The notes beneath the pieces are model-generated. The model saw only the letters and a list, made by a program, of their open reading frames with translations. It was not told the DNA's origin and ran no database searches. Positions 7,830 through 14,527 of a DNA stretch of 64,000 bases are shown piece after piece. A program made the position numbers and the translations under genes. The DNA is taken from the NCBI GenBank assembly GCA_016125335.1, contig WGLY01000001.1, forward strand, positions 1 to 64,000, read 5' to 3'. Source of the DNA: Frankiales bacterium. GTDB taxonomy: Bacteria; Actinomycetota; Actinomycetes; S36-B12; CAIYMF01. Within the stretch, counting starts at the first letter, position 1. Each line of letters begins with the position of its first letter.

Positions 7830-8182
7830 GCGTTGGCCACCTTCGCGCGGACGTCGTCCATGTCCAGGGCGCGGACCGCGGTGATGAGCTCCTCCAGCGC
7901 GGACGCCGGCAGCGCGCCGGCCTCGCGGTAGACCAGGATGCCGTCGCGGAACGCCATCAGCGTGGGGATCGCGGTGATCTGCGCCGATGCCGCCAGCATC
8001 TGCTCGGCCTCGGTGTCCACCTTGCCGAAGGTGATGTCGGGGTGCTTCTCGGACGCCTTCTCGAACACGGGCGCGAAGGAGCGGCAGGGGCCGCACCAGG
8101 AGGCCCAGAAGTCGACGAGAGTGATGCCGTCGCCGATCGCCTTCTCCTCGAAGTTCTGACCGGTCAGCTGCACGGTGGCCAT
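7826..8182 (-). CDS. trxA: thioredoxin
   Basis: This 118-residue thioredoxin has the classical active site WASWCGPC (C30 and C33) and the cis-proline segment AIPTLMAF. It would reduce disulfides and protein or low-molecular-weight persulfides, regenerating rhodanese and dioxygenase substrates. ATG 8182 has a strong GAGGAGG eight to fourteen nt upstream. It is the first gene of the sulfur operon, with the palindromic operator 8225-8240 centred about 50 nt before its start. Transcription therefore probably depends on a CsoR/CstR-type repressor. Confidence 0.95.
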   Translation of the reverse strand: MATVQLTGQNFEEKAIGDGITLVDFWASWCGPCRSFAPVFEKASEKHPDITFGKVDTEAEQMLAASAQITAIPTLMAFRDGILVYREAGALPASALEELITAVRALDMDDVRAKVANA

Positions 8183-8224
8183 GCTGCGGATTCCTCCTCG
8201 GGGGTAGTGGTACGACAGTAACAC

Positions 8225-8240
8225 ATACCCCCAGGGGTAT
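8225..8240. promoter_or_regulatory. CsoR/CstR-type operator 1 (thioredoxin-rhodanese operon)
   Basis: The sequence ATACCCCCAGGGGTAT is a perfect 7-2-7 inverted repeat, 42 nt before the thioredoxin ATG. G-tract palindromes flanked by AT are the known operator type of CsoR, CstR and RicR repressors. The downstream sulfur genes favour a persulfide sensor (CstR) over a copper sensor. Confidence 0.8.
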
Positions 8241-8271
8241 ATTTCCCGCCTTCTCGAGCGGCGACGTCACG

Positions 8272-8314
8272 GGTGGAACGGTCGCTTCCGGGGGCGGGGA
8301 GCAACCGTTCCACC
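8272..8314. repeat. dispersed palindrome, family A, copy 1
   Basis: Perfect 11-bp arms (8272-8282 GGTGGAACGGT and 8304-8314) enclose a GC-rich centre. It follows the 3' end of the DUF2202 gene and can act as its terminator. A near-identical copy lies at 11461-11513. Confidence 0.75.
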
Positions 8315-8340
8315 AGCGGCATCGGACGGGGCCGGGGTGG

Positions 8341-9138
8341 TCAGCCGCCGAACGCGGCGAGGTGGTGCTGCGAGCCGGCGAGGAGGGCGGCGTACACCTG
8401 GAGGACGTCCGGGGCGGTGAGGCCCGCAGTGGCGGACTGCAGGTCGCCGATGTCGGCCTTCTCGACCGTGACGCCGGCGGCCAGGGCGGCGTCGGCGGTC
8501 GTCGCGCCCGCCAGGAGCCGGTCGTAGGTGGACTGGAACCCGGCGGAGGCGAAGGCGCCCTCGGCCAGCCCCGAGGTCGGGTCGTCGATCCCGTAGCGCT
8601 CCAGGACGGTGCGCACGAGCTCGAGGTGGCGAGTCTCGGCGACCGCGATCATCGGGAACTGCCGCAGCTCGGGGTAGCGCGCGGCGAGCGCGACGTAGAG
8701 GTCGTGCGCGAGCTTCTCCTCCTCGGCCATCGAGGCCAGCGTGGTGCGCTGCTCGGCGGTGAGCTCGCCCGACGGCGCTGTCACACCGCTGGCGGCCACC
8801 CCCATGCCCCCGCCCATCCCGTAGCCGTAGCCGTTCCCGTTGCCGCCCCGCATGCCGTAGGCGCCCCCGGACGCCGTCCCCGCGGCACCCGGGCCGCGCA
8901 TCCCGCCCATGCCGTAGCCGGGCCCGGCGCCGTAGCCCCGGCCGGCACCGGTCGCGTCGTCGGCCATCGGGCAGGTGGTGTCGCCCGCCGCCGAGGCGTC
9001 GGGGTCGGGGGTGCTGCTCGCCGCGGCTGGGGCGGTCCCGGTCCAGGGCGCGCCCCCCTGCGCGATGGCGGGGACCGCCACCAGGGACAGGGCGGCGGCA
9101 GCGGCAACGCCGCTCGTGACGAGGGTGGTGCGACGCAT
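8341..9138 (-). CDS. secreted DUF2202 (ferritin-like) protein with Gly/Met/Tyr-rich linker
   Basis: The 265-residue protein is exported by a signal peptide (MRRTTLVTSGVAAAAALSLV, probable cleavage after AIAQ). A linker of about 60 residues follows, rich in Gly, Met and Tyr (GRGYGAGPGYGMGGM, GNGNGYGYGMGGGMG). The C-terminal domain, from about residue 120, is DUF2202, a four-helix ferritin-like fold with EEEKLAHDLYVAL and AVAETRHLELV helices carrying Glu/His that could bind metal. Function is unproven. The gene is divergent from a two-component system whose sensor has a similar Gly/Asn/Met-rich loop. The start has AAGGAGA upstream. Confidence 0.88.
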   Translation of the reverse strand: MRRTTLVTSGVAAAAALSLVAVPAIAQGGAPWTGTAPAAASSTPDPDASAAGDTTCPMADDATGAGRGYGAGPGYGMGGMRGPGAAGTASGGAYGMRGGNGNGYGYGMGGGMGVAASGVTAPSGELTAEQRTTLASMAEEEKLAHDLYVALAARYPELRQFPMIAVAETRHLELVRTVLERYGIDDPTSGLAEGAFASAGFQSTYDRLLAGATTADAALAAGVTVEKADIGDLQSATAGLTAPDVLQVYAALLAGSQHHLAAFGG

Positions 9139-9222
9139 CGGAGTCTCCTTCGACCGGTGGACCTCGTCGGTCCGTGACGCGACCAGGCTCGGCGGCGGAG
9201 GTGCAGGCCTGGTGCGTTCGGT

Positions 9223-9240
9223 GTGGAGACGGCGTGGAGA
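9223..9240. promoter_or_regulatory. 11-bp-period direct repeat, candidate response-regulator site
   Basis: GTGGAGA occurs at 9223-9229 and 9234-9240. The spacing is exactly one helical turn, which is how OmpR/PhoB-type dimers bind. It lies between the divergent DUF2202 and response-regulator genes. Confidence 0.4.
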
Positions 9241-9299
9241 TCGGCGCGCAGGAGGGTGAGCGCGCGACTGCGACGCCGCCGATCGAGCACCATGGTCGG

Positions 9300-9983
9300 G
9301 TGAGCACGGTGCTGGTCGTGGAGGACGAGCGCGACATCCGCGACCTGCTGCGGCGCTACCTCGAGCGGGCGGGCCACGTCGTGATCACGTCGGGCACCGG
9401 GTCGGAGGCGATGACGCACCTGGAGTCCGGTGCGGCCGACCTCGTCCTGCTCGACCTCGGGCTGCCCGACATCGACGGCCTCGACGTGCTGCGCCTCGCC
9501 ACCACCGTGCGCGTCCCGGTCATCGCGCTCACCGCGCGCAGCTCGGTCGAGGACCGCATCGCCGGGCTCGAGCGCGGTGCGGACGACTACGTCACCAAGC
9601 CCTTCAGCCCGCGCGAGGTCGTCCTGCGCGTGTCGGCCGTGCTCGGCCGCCACGACCTCGACGACCGGGAGCGGTCCACCTCCTTCGGCGGCGGACGGCT
9701 GGCCATCGACCGGGCCCGCCACGTCGCCACCCTCGACGGCGCGGAGCTCGAGCTGACGCCGACGGAGTGGGGCGTGCTGCTCGCGCTCACCGACGCCCCG
9801 GGGCGCGTCTACTCCCGCGCCGAGCTGGTCAACCGCGTGCGCGGCTACGAGTACGCCGGCTACGAGCGCACGGTGGACTCGCACGTGAAGAACCTGCGCC
9901 GCAAGCTCGGTCCGGACGGGGCGAGCATCCTCGAGACGGTGCTGGGTGCGGGCTACCGGCTGGGGCTGCGCCGTGACGCCTGA
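9300..9983 (+). CDS. OmpR/PhoB-type response regulator
   Basis: This 227-residue DNA-binding response regulator has a receiver domain (1-118) with acidic pocket E8/D9, phospho-acceptor D52 (LLDLGLPDIDG), switch T78 and K100. Its C-terminal winged-helix Trans_Reg_C domain includes ELTPTEWGVLLAL and TVDSHVKNLRRKL. GTG 9300 is preceded by CACCAT exactly 6 nt upstream and has no Shine-Dalgarno sequence, which suggests a leaderless mRNA. The histidine kinase gene starts inside its 3' end. It probably regulates its own operon and the divergent DUF2202 gene through the direct repeat at 9223-9240. Confidence 0.95.
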   Translation: MSTVLVVEDERDIRDLLRRYLERAGHVVITSGTGSEAMTHLESGAADLVLLDLGLPDIDGLDVLRLATTVRVPVIALTARSSVEDRIAGLERGADDYVTKPFSPREVVLRVSAVLGRHDLDDRERSTSFGGGRLAIDRARHVATLDGAELELTPTEWGVLLALTDAPGRVYSRAELVNRVRGYEYAGYERTVDSHVKNLRRKLGPDGASILETVLGAGYRLGLRRDA

Positions 9984-11436
9984 GCCCCGCGCCGCCGGCA
10001 GCGGCAGCCCGCTCGGGCGCCGACTGCTGCTGGCGTTCCTCGTCGTCGCCCTGTCGTCGGTCGGCGTGCTCACGCTGGCGGCGCTGCTGGGCACCGCGCG
10101 CGGCCTGGCCACGAGCGAGCAGTCCTCGCGCAGCACCGCCGCGACGTCCGCCGCGGCCGCCGCGGGCAGCGCCTACCGCGCCGCCGGCGGCTGGACGGAC
10201 GCCGACCTCACCGCAGCCGACACCATCGCCGCGGACGCGGGCGCCCGTCTCGTGGTGCGTCCCAGCGACGGGTCCGGTGCGGTCGGGATGGGCAACGGCA
10301 TGGGCAACGGGGGCACGAACGGGAACGGCAGCGCGAACGGCAACGGAAGCGCCAACGGGAACGGCAGCGCGAACGGCATGGGCATGGCGGGCATGGGCAT
10401 CGCCGGCACCGACGTCGTGACCGCGCCGGTGGTGGTCGACGGCACCACCGTCGGCACGGCCGTGCTGGCGTTCGGCTCCTCCACCACGAGCAGCGCCCAG
10501 CAGGTCGCCTGGACCTGGATCCTGCTCGCCGCGGCGGCCGCCGTGATCACCGCCGTCGTGGTCGCGTGGTTCGTCAGCGGCCGGATCACACGGCCGCTGG
10601 TGCGGCTCACCGCCACGGCCCGCCGCTTCGCCGCGGGCGACCGCGAGGCCCGGTCCGCGCCCGAGGACGCCGACGCGCCGGGGGAGATCGGCGAGCTGGT
10701 GCGGGCCTTCGACGCGACCGCCGACGAGGTGGCCGGCTCGGAGGCCTCGCGTCGCCGCATGGCCTCGGACCTCGCGCACGAGCTGCGGACGCCGCTGGCC
10801 GCGCTGCAGGCCGGGCTCGAGGAGCTGCGCGACGGCTACGTGGAGCCCGACGCGGCGCGCCTGGCCGCCCTGCACGAGCAGTCGCGGCGTCTCGGGCGCG
10901 TCGTCGAGGACCTCGCGTCGCTGTCCGCGGCCGAGTCCGCGCGCCTCGAGCTGCGCCGCGCGCCGCTGGACCTCGGCGCCCTCGTGGCCGAGGCGGTCGA
11001 GGCGGCGCGCCCGGCGATGACGGGTGCCGGGCTCACGGTGCGGACCGCGATCGCGCCCGGCGTCGTCGTCGACGGGGACGCGGACCGGCTGCACCAGGTG
11101 GTGTCCAACCTCGCCCTCAACACGGCGCGGCACTGCCGGTCGGGCGACGACGTGCTCGTGAGCGTCGGGCGCGACTCCGAGGGCGCCGTGCTCGAGGTGG
11201 CCGACACCGGTCCGGGCATCGATCCGGCCGACCTGCCCTCGGTGTTCGAGCGCCTCTGGCGCGGCCGGGCCGACTCCGACGTCGCGGGCTCGGGGATCGG
11301 GCTCGCCGTGGTGCGCGAGCTGGTCGTGGCCCACGGCGGCACGGTCGCCGCGGCCTCCGACGGGCACAGCGGCACCCGCATGACCGTGCGCCTGCCGCTG
11401 TCGTCGCAGCCCGGCCCCGCCGGCACCCGCGCGTGA
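9973..11436 (+). CDS. membrane sensor histidine kinase with repeat-rich sensor loop
   Basis: The 487-residue kinase partners the upstream response regulator. TM1 is at about 17-42 and TM2 at about 180-202, enclosing a sensor region of about 135 residues. HAMP is at about 200-255, the phospho-acceptor is H269 (SDLAHELRTPLAAL), and a HATPase_c domain follows (VVSNLALNTARH N-box, ADTGPGIDP G1, GSGIGLAVV G2). The sensor loop holds a Gly/Asn/Met tract (about residues 105-142) with three GNGSAN-type units encoded by an 18-bp DNA repeat. The tract parallels the Gly/Met-rich linker of the divergent DUF2202 protein, which hints at a shared ligand, perhaps a metal. GTG 9973 lies within the last codons of the regulator. 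Confidence 0.94.
   Translation: MTPEPRAAGSGSPLGRRLLLAFLVVALSSVGVLTLAALLGTARGLATSEQSSRSTAATSAAAAAGSAYRAAGGWTDADLTAADTIAADAGARLVVRPSDGSGAVGMGNGMGNGGTNGNGSANGNGSANGNGSANGMGMAGMGIAGTDVVTAPVVVDGTTVGTAVLAFGSSTTSSAQQVAWTWILLAAAAAVITAVVVAWFVSGRITRPLVRLTATARRFAAGDREARSAPEDADAPGEIGELVRAFDATADEVAGSEASRRRMASDLAHELRTPLAALQAGLEELRDGYVEPDAARLAALHEQSRRLGRVVEDLASLSAAESARLELRRAPLDLGALVAEAVEAARPAMTGAGLTVRTAIAPGVVVDGDADRLHQVVSNLALNTARHCRSGDDVLVSVGRDSEGAVLEVADTGPGIDPADLPSVFERLWRGRADSDVAGSGIGLAVVRELVVAHGGTVAAASDGHSGTRMTVRLPLSSQPGPAGTRA
10318..10371 (+). repeat. three 18-bp tandem repeats within the sensor kinase gene
   Basis: Units at 10318-10335, 10336-10353 and 10354-10371 each encode Asn-Gly-Asn-Gly-Ser-Ala. 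Units 1 and 3 are identical and unit 2 differs at three third-codon positions. Copy number could vary by slippage without shifting frame. Confidence 0.85.
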
Positions 11437-11460
11437 CCCGCGCCGACTTCTCAGCGGATG

Positions 11461-11513
11461 TCACTGGTGAAACGGTCGTGTCCGACGGCGGGAAGCAGCC
11501 GTTCCACCAGTGA
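11461..11513. repeat. dispersed palindrome, family A, copy 2
   Basis: Arms 11461-11475 and 11499-11513 pair over 15 bp with one G/T mismatch. The sequence closely matches copy 1 at 8272-8314. It lies between convergent genes (kinase stop 11436, TauE stop 11531) and probably works as a bidirectional terminator. Confidence 0.8.
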
Positions 11514-11530
11514 CGTCGCGCAAGGGCGGC

Positions 11531-12376
11531 TCAGGCGGTGGCGGCGTGGAACACGGTGTAGACGGCGACGAGCACCATGAGGCCGCCGAACGCCGTCGAG
11601 AGGGCGTAGCCGGGCACCCGGCGCGAGAGCAGCGCCCCCACCACGGCCGCCGCGGCGCTGGCGGCAGCCAGCGCGACGGTGACGCCGAGGCTGCCCTGCG
11701 AGTCGTGGCGCACGGCGGCGGCCACCACGCTGTTGACGACGATGACGACGAGCGCGGTCGCGGTCGCCTTCTTGATGGGCAGACGCATGGCGCTCACGAG
11801 CGCCGGCACGACGACGAAGCCTGCGCCGACGCCGAGCAGGCCGGTCACCAGGCCGACCGACGACGCGAGCGCGACGAGCCGCACGCGCCCGGCCAGGCCG
11901 CCCTGCCCGACCGGGGCGGTCCCGTCGAGGTGCGGGATCGCGGGGACGCTGGCCCCGCCGGCCATCTCCAGGTGGTCGGCGCCCACAGCGGCGTGCGCGA
12001 GCACGCGGCTGCGCTCGCGCGCGGCACCGCGCAGCATCATCACGGCGCCGACGACCAGCAGCAGCACCAGGCCGGCGAGCAGGAAGGTGGGGTCGACGTA
12101 CTGCGCCAGCCGCGCGCCCACGACGGCGCCGATCGAGCCCAGCGCACCGAAGACGAGACCGACCCGCCAGTCGACCCGGCGGGCGCGGTGGTGGGGGACG
12201 AGGGCGGCGGTCGCCGCGGCCGCGACGATGACCAGCGACTGCGAGGACGCGACCAGGAACGGCTGCCCCACCGCCACGAGCAGCGGCACGGCGAGGATGC
12301 CCCCGCCGCCGCCGAGCAGGCCCACGACGAGGCCGAGCACTGCGGCGATCACCACGAGGGTGAGGGTCTGGTCCAT
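11531..12376 (-). CDS. TauE/SafE-family sulfite/anion exporter
   Basis: This is a 281-residue polytopic membrane protein of the TauE/SafE (DUF81) family. The two internal repeats are visible, each starting with a Gly-rich loop: VVGLLGGGGGILAVPLL near the N-terminus and VTGLLGVGAGFVVVPALV in the second half. About eight membrane segments are predicted. Family members export sulfite, sulfoacetate or related sulfur anions. The operator upstream of the operon and the persulfide dioxygenase nearby make sulfite the likely substrate, since the dioxygenase makes sulfite. The start overlaps the sigma-fusion stop by one base (TGATG). Confidence 0.92.
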   Translation of the reverse strand: MDQTLTLVVIAAVLGLVVGLLGGGGGILAVPLLVAVGQPFLVASSQSLVIVAAAATAALVPHHRARRVDWRVGLVFGALGSIGAVVGARLAQYVDPTFLLAGLVLLLVVGAVMMLRGAARERSRVLAHAAVGADHLEMAGGASVPAIPHLDGTAPVGQGGLAGRVRLVALASSVGLVTGLLGVGAGFVVVPALVSAMRLPIKKATATALVVIVVNSVVAAAVRHDSQGSLGVTVALAAASAAAAVVGALLSRRVPGYALSTAFGGLMVLVAVYTVFHAATA

Positions 12377-13203
12377 CACGCCTCCCCGGCGACGTCGGAG
12401 GGCCGTGCGGCGGACGTGATCGCGGCCAGCCGTTCGCGCAGCGGCACGGGGACGGCGGCGTCGTCGTCGCGCCGTGCGCCGAGCGCGTCGCGGACGCCGA
12501 CGAGCCCCGCGTAGAGCGGGGGGCACGTGGGGCACGCGGCGAGATGGCGCTCGAGCAGCCCCCGCTCGCGGGGGGCGAGGTCGTCGTCGAGGTAGTCCGA
12601 CACCAGGCTGCGCGCGTCCCAGCAGCGCAGCGGGACGTCGGGGGAGGCCGGGCGGCGGCGCGCGCCGGACAGCTCGCTCACCAGCATCATCCGGCCGCGG
12701 CGCAGGCGGGCCTTGGCCGCGGGGACGCCGATGGCGTCGAGGTCCGCGATCTCCCCGACGGTGAGGCCGCACCCGTCGTGCAGGACCACCGTGGAGCGGT
12801 AGAGGGCGGGCAGGCGCAGCAGCGCGTCCTCGAGCAGCTCGCGCTGCTCGGCGCGCTCGACCACCTCGGCCGCGTCGACGGAGTACGCCGGGTCCTGCCA
12901 CAGCAGTTCGACGCCGTCGGCGTACGCGGTTCCGGGGTCGACGACGGTCTCCCGCCGGGCGCGGGCGGCGTCGACGGCGAGGTTGTGCAGGATCCGGTGC
13001 AGCCAGGTGCGCAGCGAGGAGTCGCCGCGGAACCCGTCCGCGCGCTCGAGCGCCCGGACCACGGTGTCCTGGACGAGGTCCTCGGCCGCCGCGGCGTCGC
13101 GCACGAGGGTGCGCGCGTACCGCAGCAGGCCGGGGACCTCGTCGGTGAGCTGGTCGGCCAGCGGCCGTGCGTGGTGCTCCGCGGCGGTGGCCGCAGGGGT
13201 CAC
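12376..13203 (-). CDS. ECF sigma factor fused to a zinc-binding anti-sigma domain
   Basis: The 275-residue protein has sigma region 2 (about 22-85, RYARTLVRD...EDLVQDTVVRALE, TWLHRILHNLAVDAAR) and region 4 (about 122-175, LLRLPALYRSTVVLHDG, GVPAAKARLRRGRMML). A C-terminal zf-HC2 segment follows (about 192-230) with C194 and the H220-x3-C224-x2-C227 motif in HLAACPTC. The last is the zinc-binding anti-sigma (ZAS) fold normally found on a separate protein. One chain therefore holds both the activator and a probable redox- or zinc-controlled inhibitor. GTG 13203 overlaps the stop of the upstream 38-residue gene (GTGA). It sits in operon 2 with the TauE exporter. Confidence 0.92.
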   Translation of the reverse strand: MTPAATAAEHHARPLADQLTDEVPGLLRYARTLVRDAAAAEDLVQDTVVRALERADGFRGDSSLRTWLHRILHNLAVDAARARRETVVDPGTAYADGVELLWQDPAYSVDAAEVVERAEQRELLEDALLRLPALYRSTVVLHDGCGLTVGEIADLDAIGVPAAKARLRRGRMMLVSELSGARRRPASPDVPLRCWDARSLVSDYLDDDLAPRERGLLERHLAACPTCPPLYAGLVGVRDALGARRDDDAAVPVPLRERLAAITSAARPSDVAGEA

Positions 13204-13316
13204 CGGCACGTGCAGCGCTGCTCCGGGGCGACCGAGCCGAGCACCTGGTCGACGTGCATGCCGCACCCCGAGTAGGTGACCTTGCCGCAGGAACGACAGA
13301 CGGCGGGGCTGCACAT
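13200..13316 (-). CDS. 38-residue cysteine-rich protein
   Basis: This tiny protein has six cysteines (C2, C7, C10, C18, C35, C37) arranged as MCSPAVCRSCGK...SGCGMHVDQ...RCTCR. The CxxC pair plus C18/H21 and the terminal CTC resemble a small zinc ribbon or a thiol-rich metal or persulfide-binding peptide. ATG 13316 follows an AAAGAGG motif at 8-nt spacing. It is the first gene after operator 2 and is translationally coupled to the sigma-ZAS fusion. I recall similar small Cys-rich actinobacterial proteins, but none with an assigned function. Confidence 0.8.
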   Translation of the reverse strand: MCSPAVCRSCGKVTYSGCGMHVDQVLGSVAPEQRCTCR

Positions 13317-13357
13317 GGAGGGAACCTCTTTCCGTGGGTGGTGGGGAGGACTCGAGC

Positions 13358-13373
13358 ATACCCCCGGGGGTAT
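13358..13373. promoter_or_regulatory. CsoR/CstR-type operator 2 (sigma-TauE operon)
   Basis: ATACCCCCGGGGGTAT is fully palindromic, with the same half-sites as operators 1 and 3. It lies 41 nt before the ATG of the Cys-rich gene and downstream of the DUF2892 gene stop. Confidence 0.8.
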
Positions 13374-13390
13374 CCTCCTGTCACATCGGG

Positions 13391-13615
13391 TCAGGACCGG
13401 TCCCCGGTCCGGGCCGCGGCCCGCACGGTACTGAGTCCCAGGACACGGTAGAGCGGGCAGTAGCCGATCGCGGCCGTGACCAGGAGGATGGCGGACAGTG
13501 CGATGAGGACGATGCCCAGCGCGCTGCCGGCCCCCGTCGCGAACGCGACGACCAGGGCGGCGACGGCGAGCACGGTGCGCAGGATGCGGTCGAGCGGGCT
13601 CTCGTTGACGGTCAT
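13391..13615 (-). CDS. DUF2892 (YgaP-like) small membrane protein
   Basis: The 74-residue product has two transmembrane helices separated by a short turn (TVLAVAALVVAFATG and LGIVLIALSAILLVTAAIG). These are followed by the conserved YCPLYRVLGL motif of the DUF2892 family. This domain is the membrane part of E. coli YgaP, a membrane rhodanese, and often occurs beside rhodanese genes. ATG 13615 has a GAGGAGG five nt upstream. It reads toward operator 2, and transcripts may continue into operon 2. A role in sulfur handling is inferred from context. Confidence 0.9.
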   Translation of the reverse strand: MTVNESPLDRILRTVLAVAALVVAFATGAGSALGIVLIALSAILLVTAAIGYCPLYRVLGLSTVRAAARTGDRS

Positions 13616-13750
13616 GGCTTCCTCCTCGTGGTGGACCTGGCCCGCCATGGACGGGCCGGGCCCGCGCAGGGATACCGGCCGGCGGTGTGGTGCTGCTCAC
13701 GCGGGTCCGCGTCGTCGCACGGACGAGGCGGTACGAGTCGAGGAGGGGCG

Positions 13751-14455
13751 ATGACGCAGGGATCGGTGGGCACGACGTCGAGGGACGTGGGGCGCTCGCT
13801 GCCCGCCTGGTCGTCGGTGCTCGTCGTGGTGGCCCACCCGGACGACGAGTCCTTCGGGCTCGGCGCCGTCGTCGACGGCTTCGTGCGTGCCGGGGCGCGC
13901 GTGTCCGTGCTGTGCTTCACCCACGGCGAGGCGTCCACGCTGCACGGGGTCGACGGCGACCTCGCGGTGGTGCGGGAGGGCGAGCTCGAGGCGGCGGCGC
14001 GGGCACTGGGCATCGGGTCGGTGCGGCTGCTCGGCTACGCCGACGGAGCCCTGGAGCGCACGCCGGTCGACGAGCTGGCCGCCCGGGTGGCGGAGTCCGT
14101 GGAGGAGCAGGCGGCCGACGGGCTGCTGGTGTTCGACACGACCGGCGTCACCGGTCATCCCGACCACGTGCGCGCCACGGAGGCCGCGGTCCGGTGCGCT
14201 GCGGACCGCGGGCTCGGCGTGCTGGCGTGGACCCTGCCCGGCGCGGTCGCCGACCAGCTGCGGGCGGAGTCCGGCGCACCGTTCGCGGGGGCCGGCGAGG
14301 GGCTCGTCGACGTCGTGCTCGACGTCGACCGCGAGCGCCAGCGGGTCGCCGTGACCTGCCACCCGAGCCAGGCCGTGCCCTCGAGCGTGCTGTGGCGCCG
14401 GCTCGAGCTGCTCGGCGACCGGGAGCACCTGCGCTGGCTCGTCCCCCCGGCCTGA
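13751..14455 (+). CDS. LmbE/PIG-L family deacetylase
   Basis: This is a 234-residue zinc-dependent N-acetyl-sugar deacetylase-like protein. The metal motif AHPDDES (about residues 28-34) and the second motif TGHPDHVRATEA are both present. Family members include MshB (mycothiol synthesis) and Mca (mycothiol conjugate amidase). At 234 residues this one is shorter than either, so assignment to mycothiol metabolism would be speculative, although the surrounding thiol genes make it tempting. ATG 13751 follows AGGAGGGG. It is divergent from the DUF2892 gene and converges on the methyltransferase. Confidence 0.9.
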   Translation: MTQGSVGTTSRDVGRSLPAWSSVLVVVAHPDDESFGLGAVVDGFVRAGARVSVLCFTHGEASTLHGVDGDLAVVREGELEAAARALGIGSVRLLGYADGALERTPVDELAARVAESVEEQAADGLLVFDTTGVTGHPDHVRATEAAVRCAADRGLGVLAWTLPGAVADQLRAESGAPFAGAGEGLVDVVLDVDRERQRVAVTCHPSQAVPSSVLWRRLELLGDREHLRWLVPPA

Positions 14456-14461
14456 CCCCGA

Positions 14462-14518
14462 CGTTACTGCCCGAAAGCGCGGAGATCCGGCCCGGATCCG
14501 CGCTTTCGGGCAGTAACG
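14462..14518. repeat. dispersed palindrome, family B, copy 1
   Basis: This is a perfect 22-bp inverted repeat (14462-14483 with 14497-14518) around a 13-bp centre that is itself partly palindromic. It lies between the convergent LmbE and methyltransferase stops and is a likely bidirectional terminator. The right arm plus flank (14497-14524) matches 31208-31235 with one mismatch in 28. Confidence 0.85.
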
Positions 14519-14527
14519 ACGGAGGGG

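Noticed and set aside
13751-14455. Naming the LmbE-family gene mshB or mca
   Set aside because: At 234 residues it is shorter than either and lacks enough diagnostic sequence beyond AHPDDE and HPDH.
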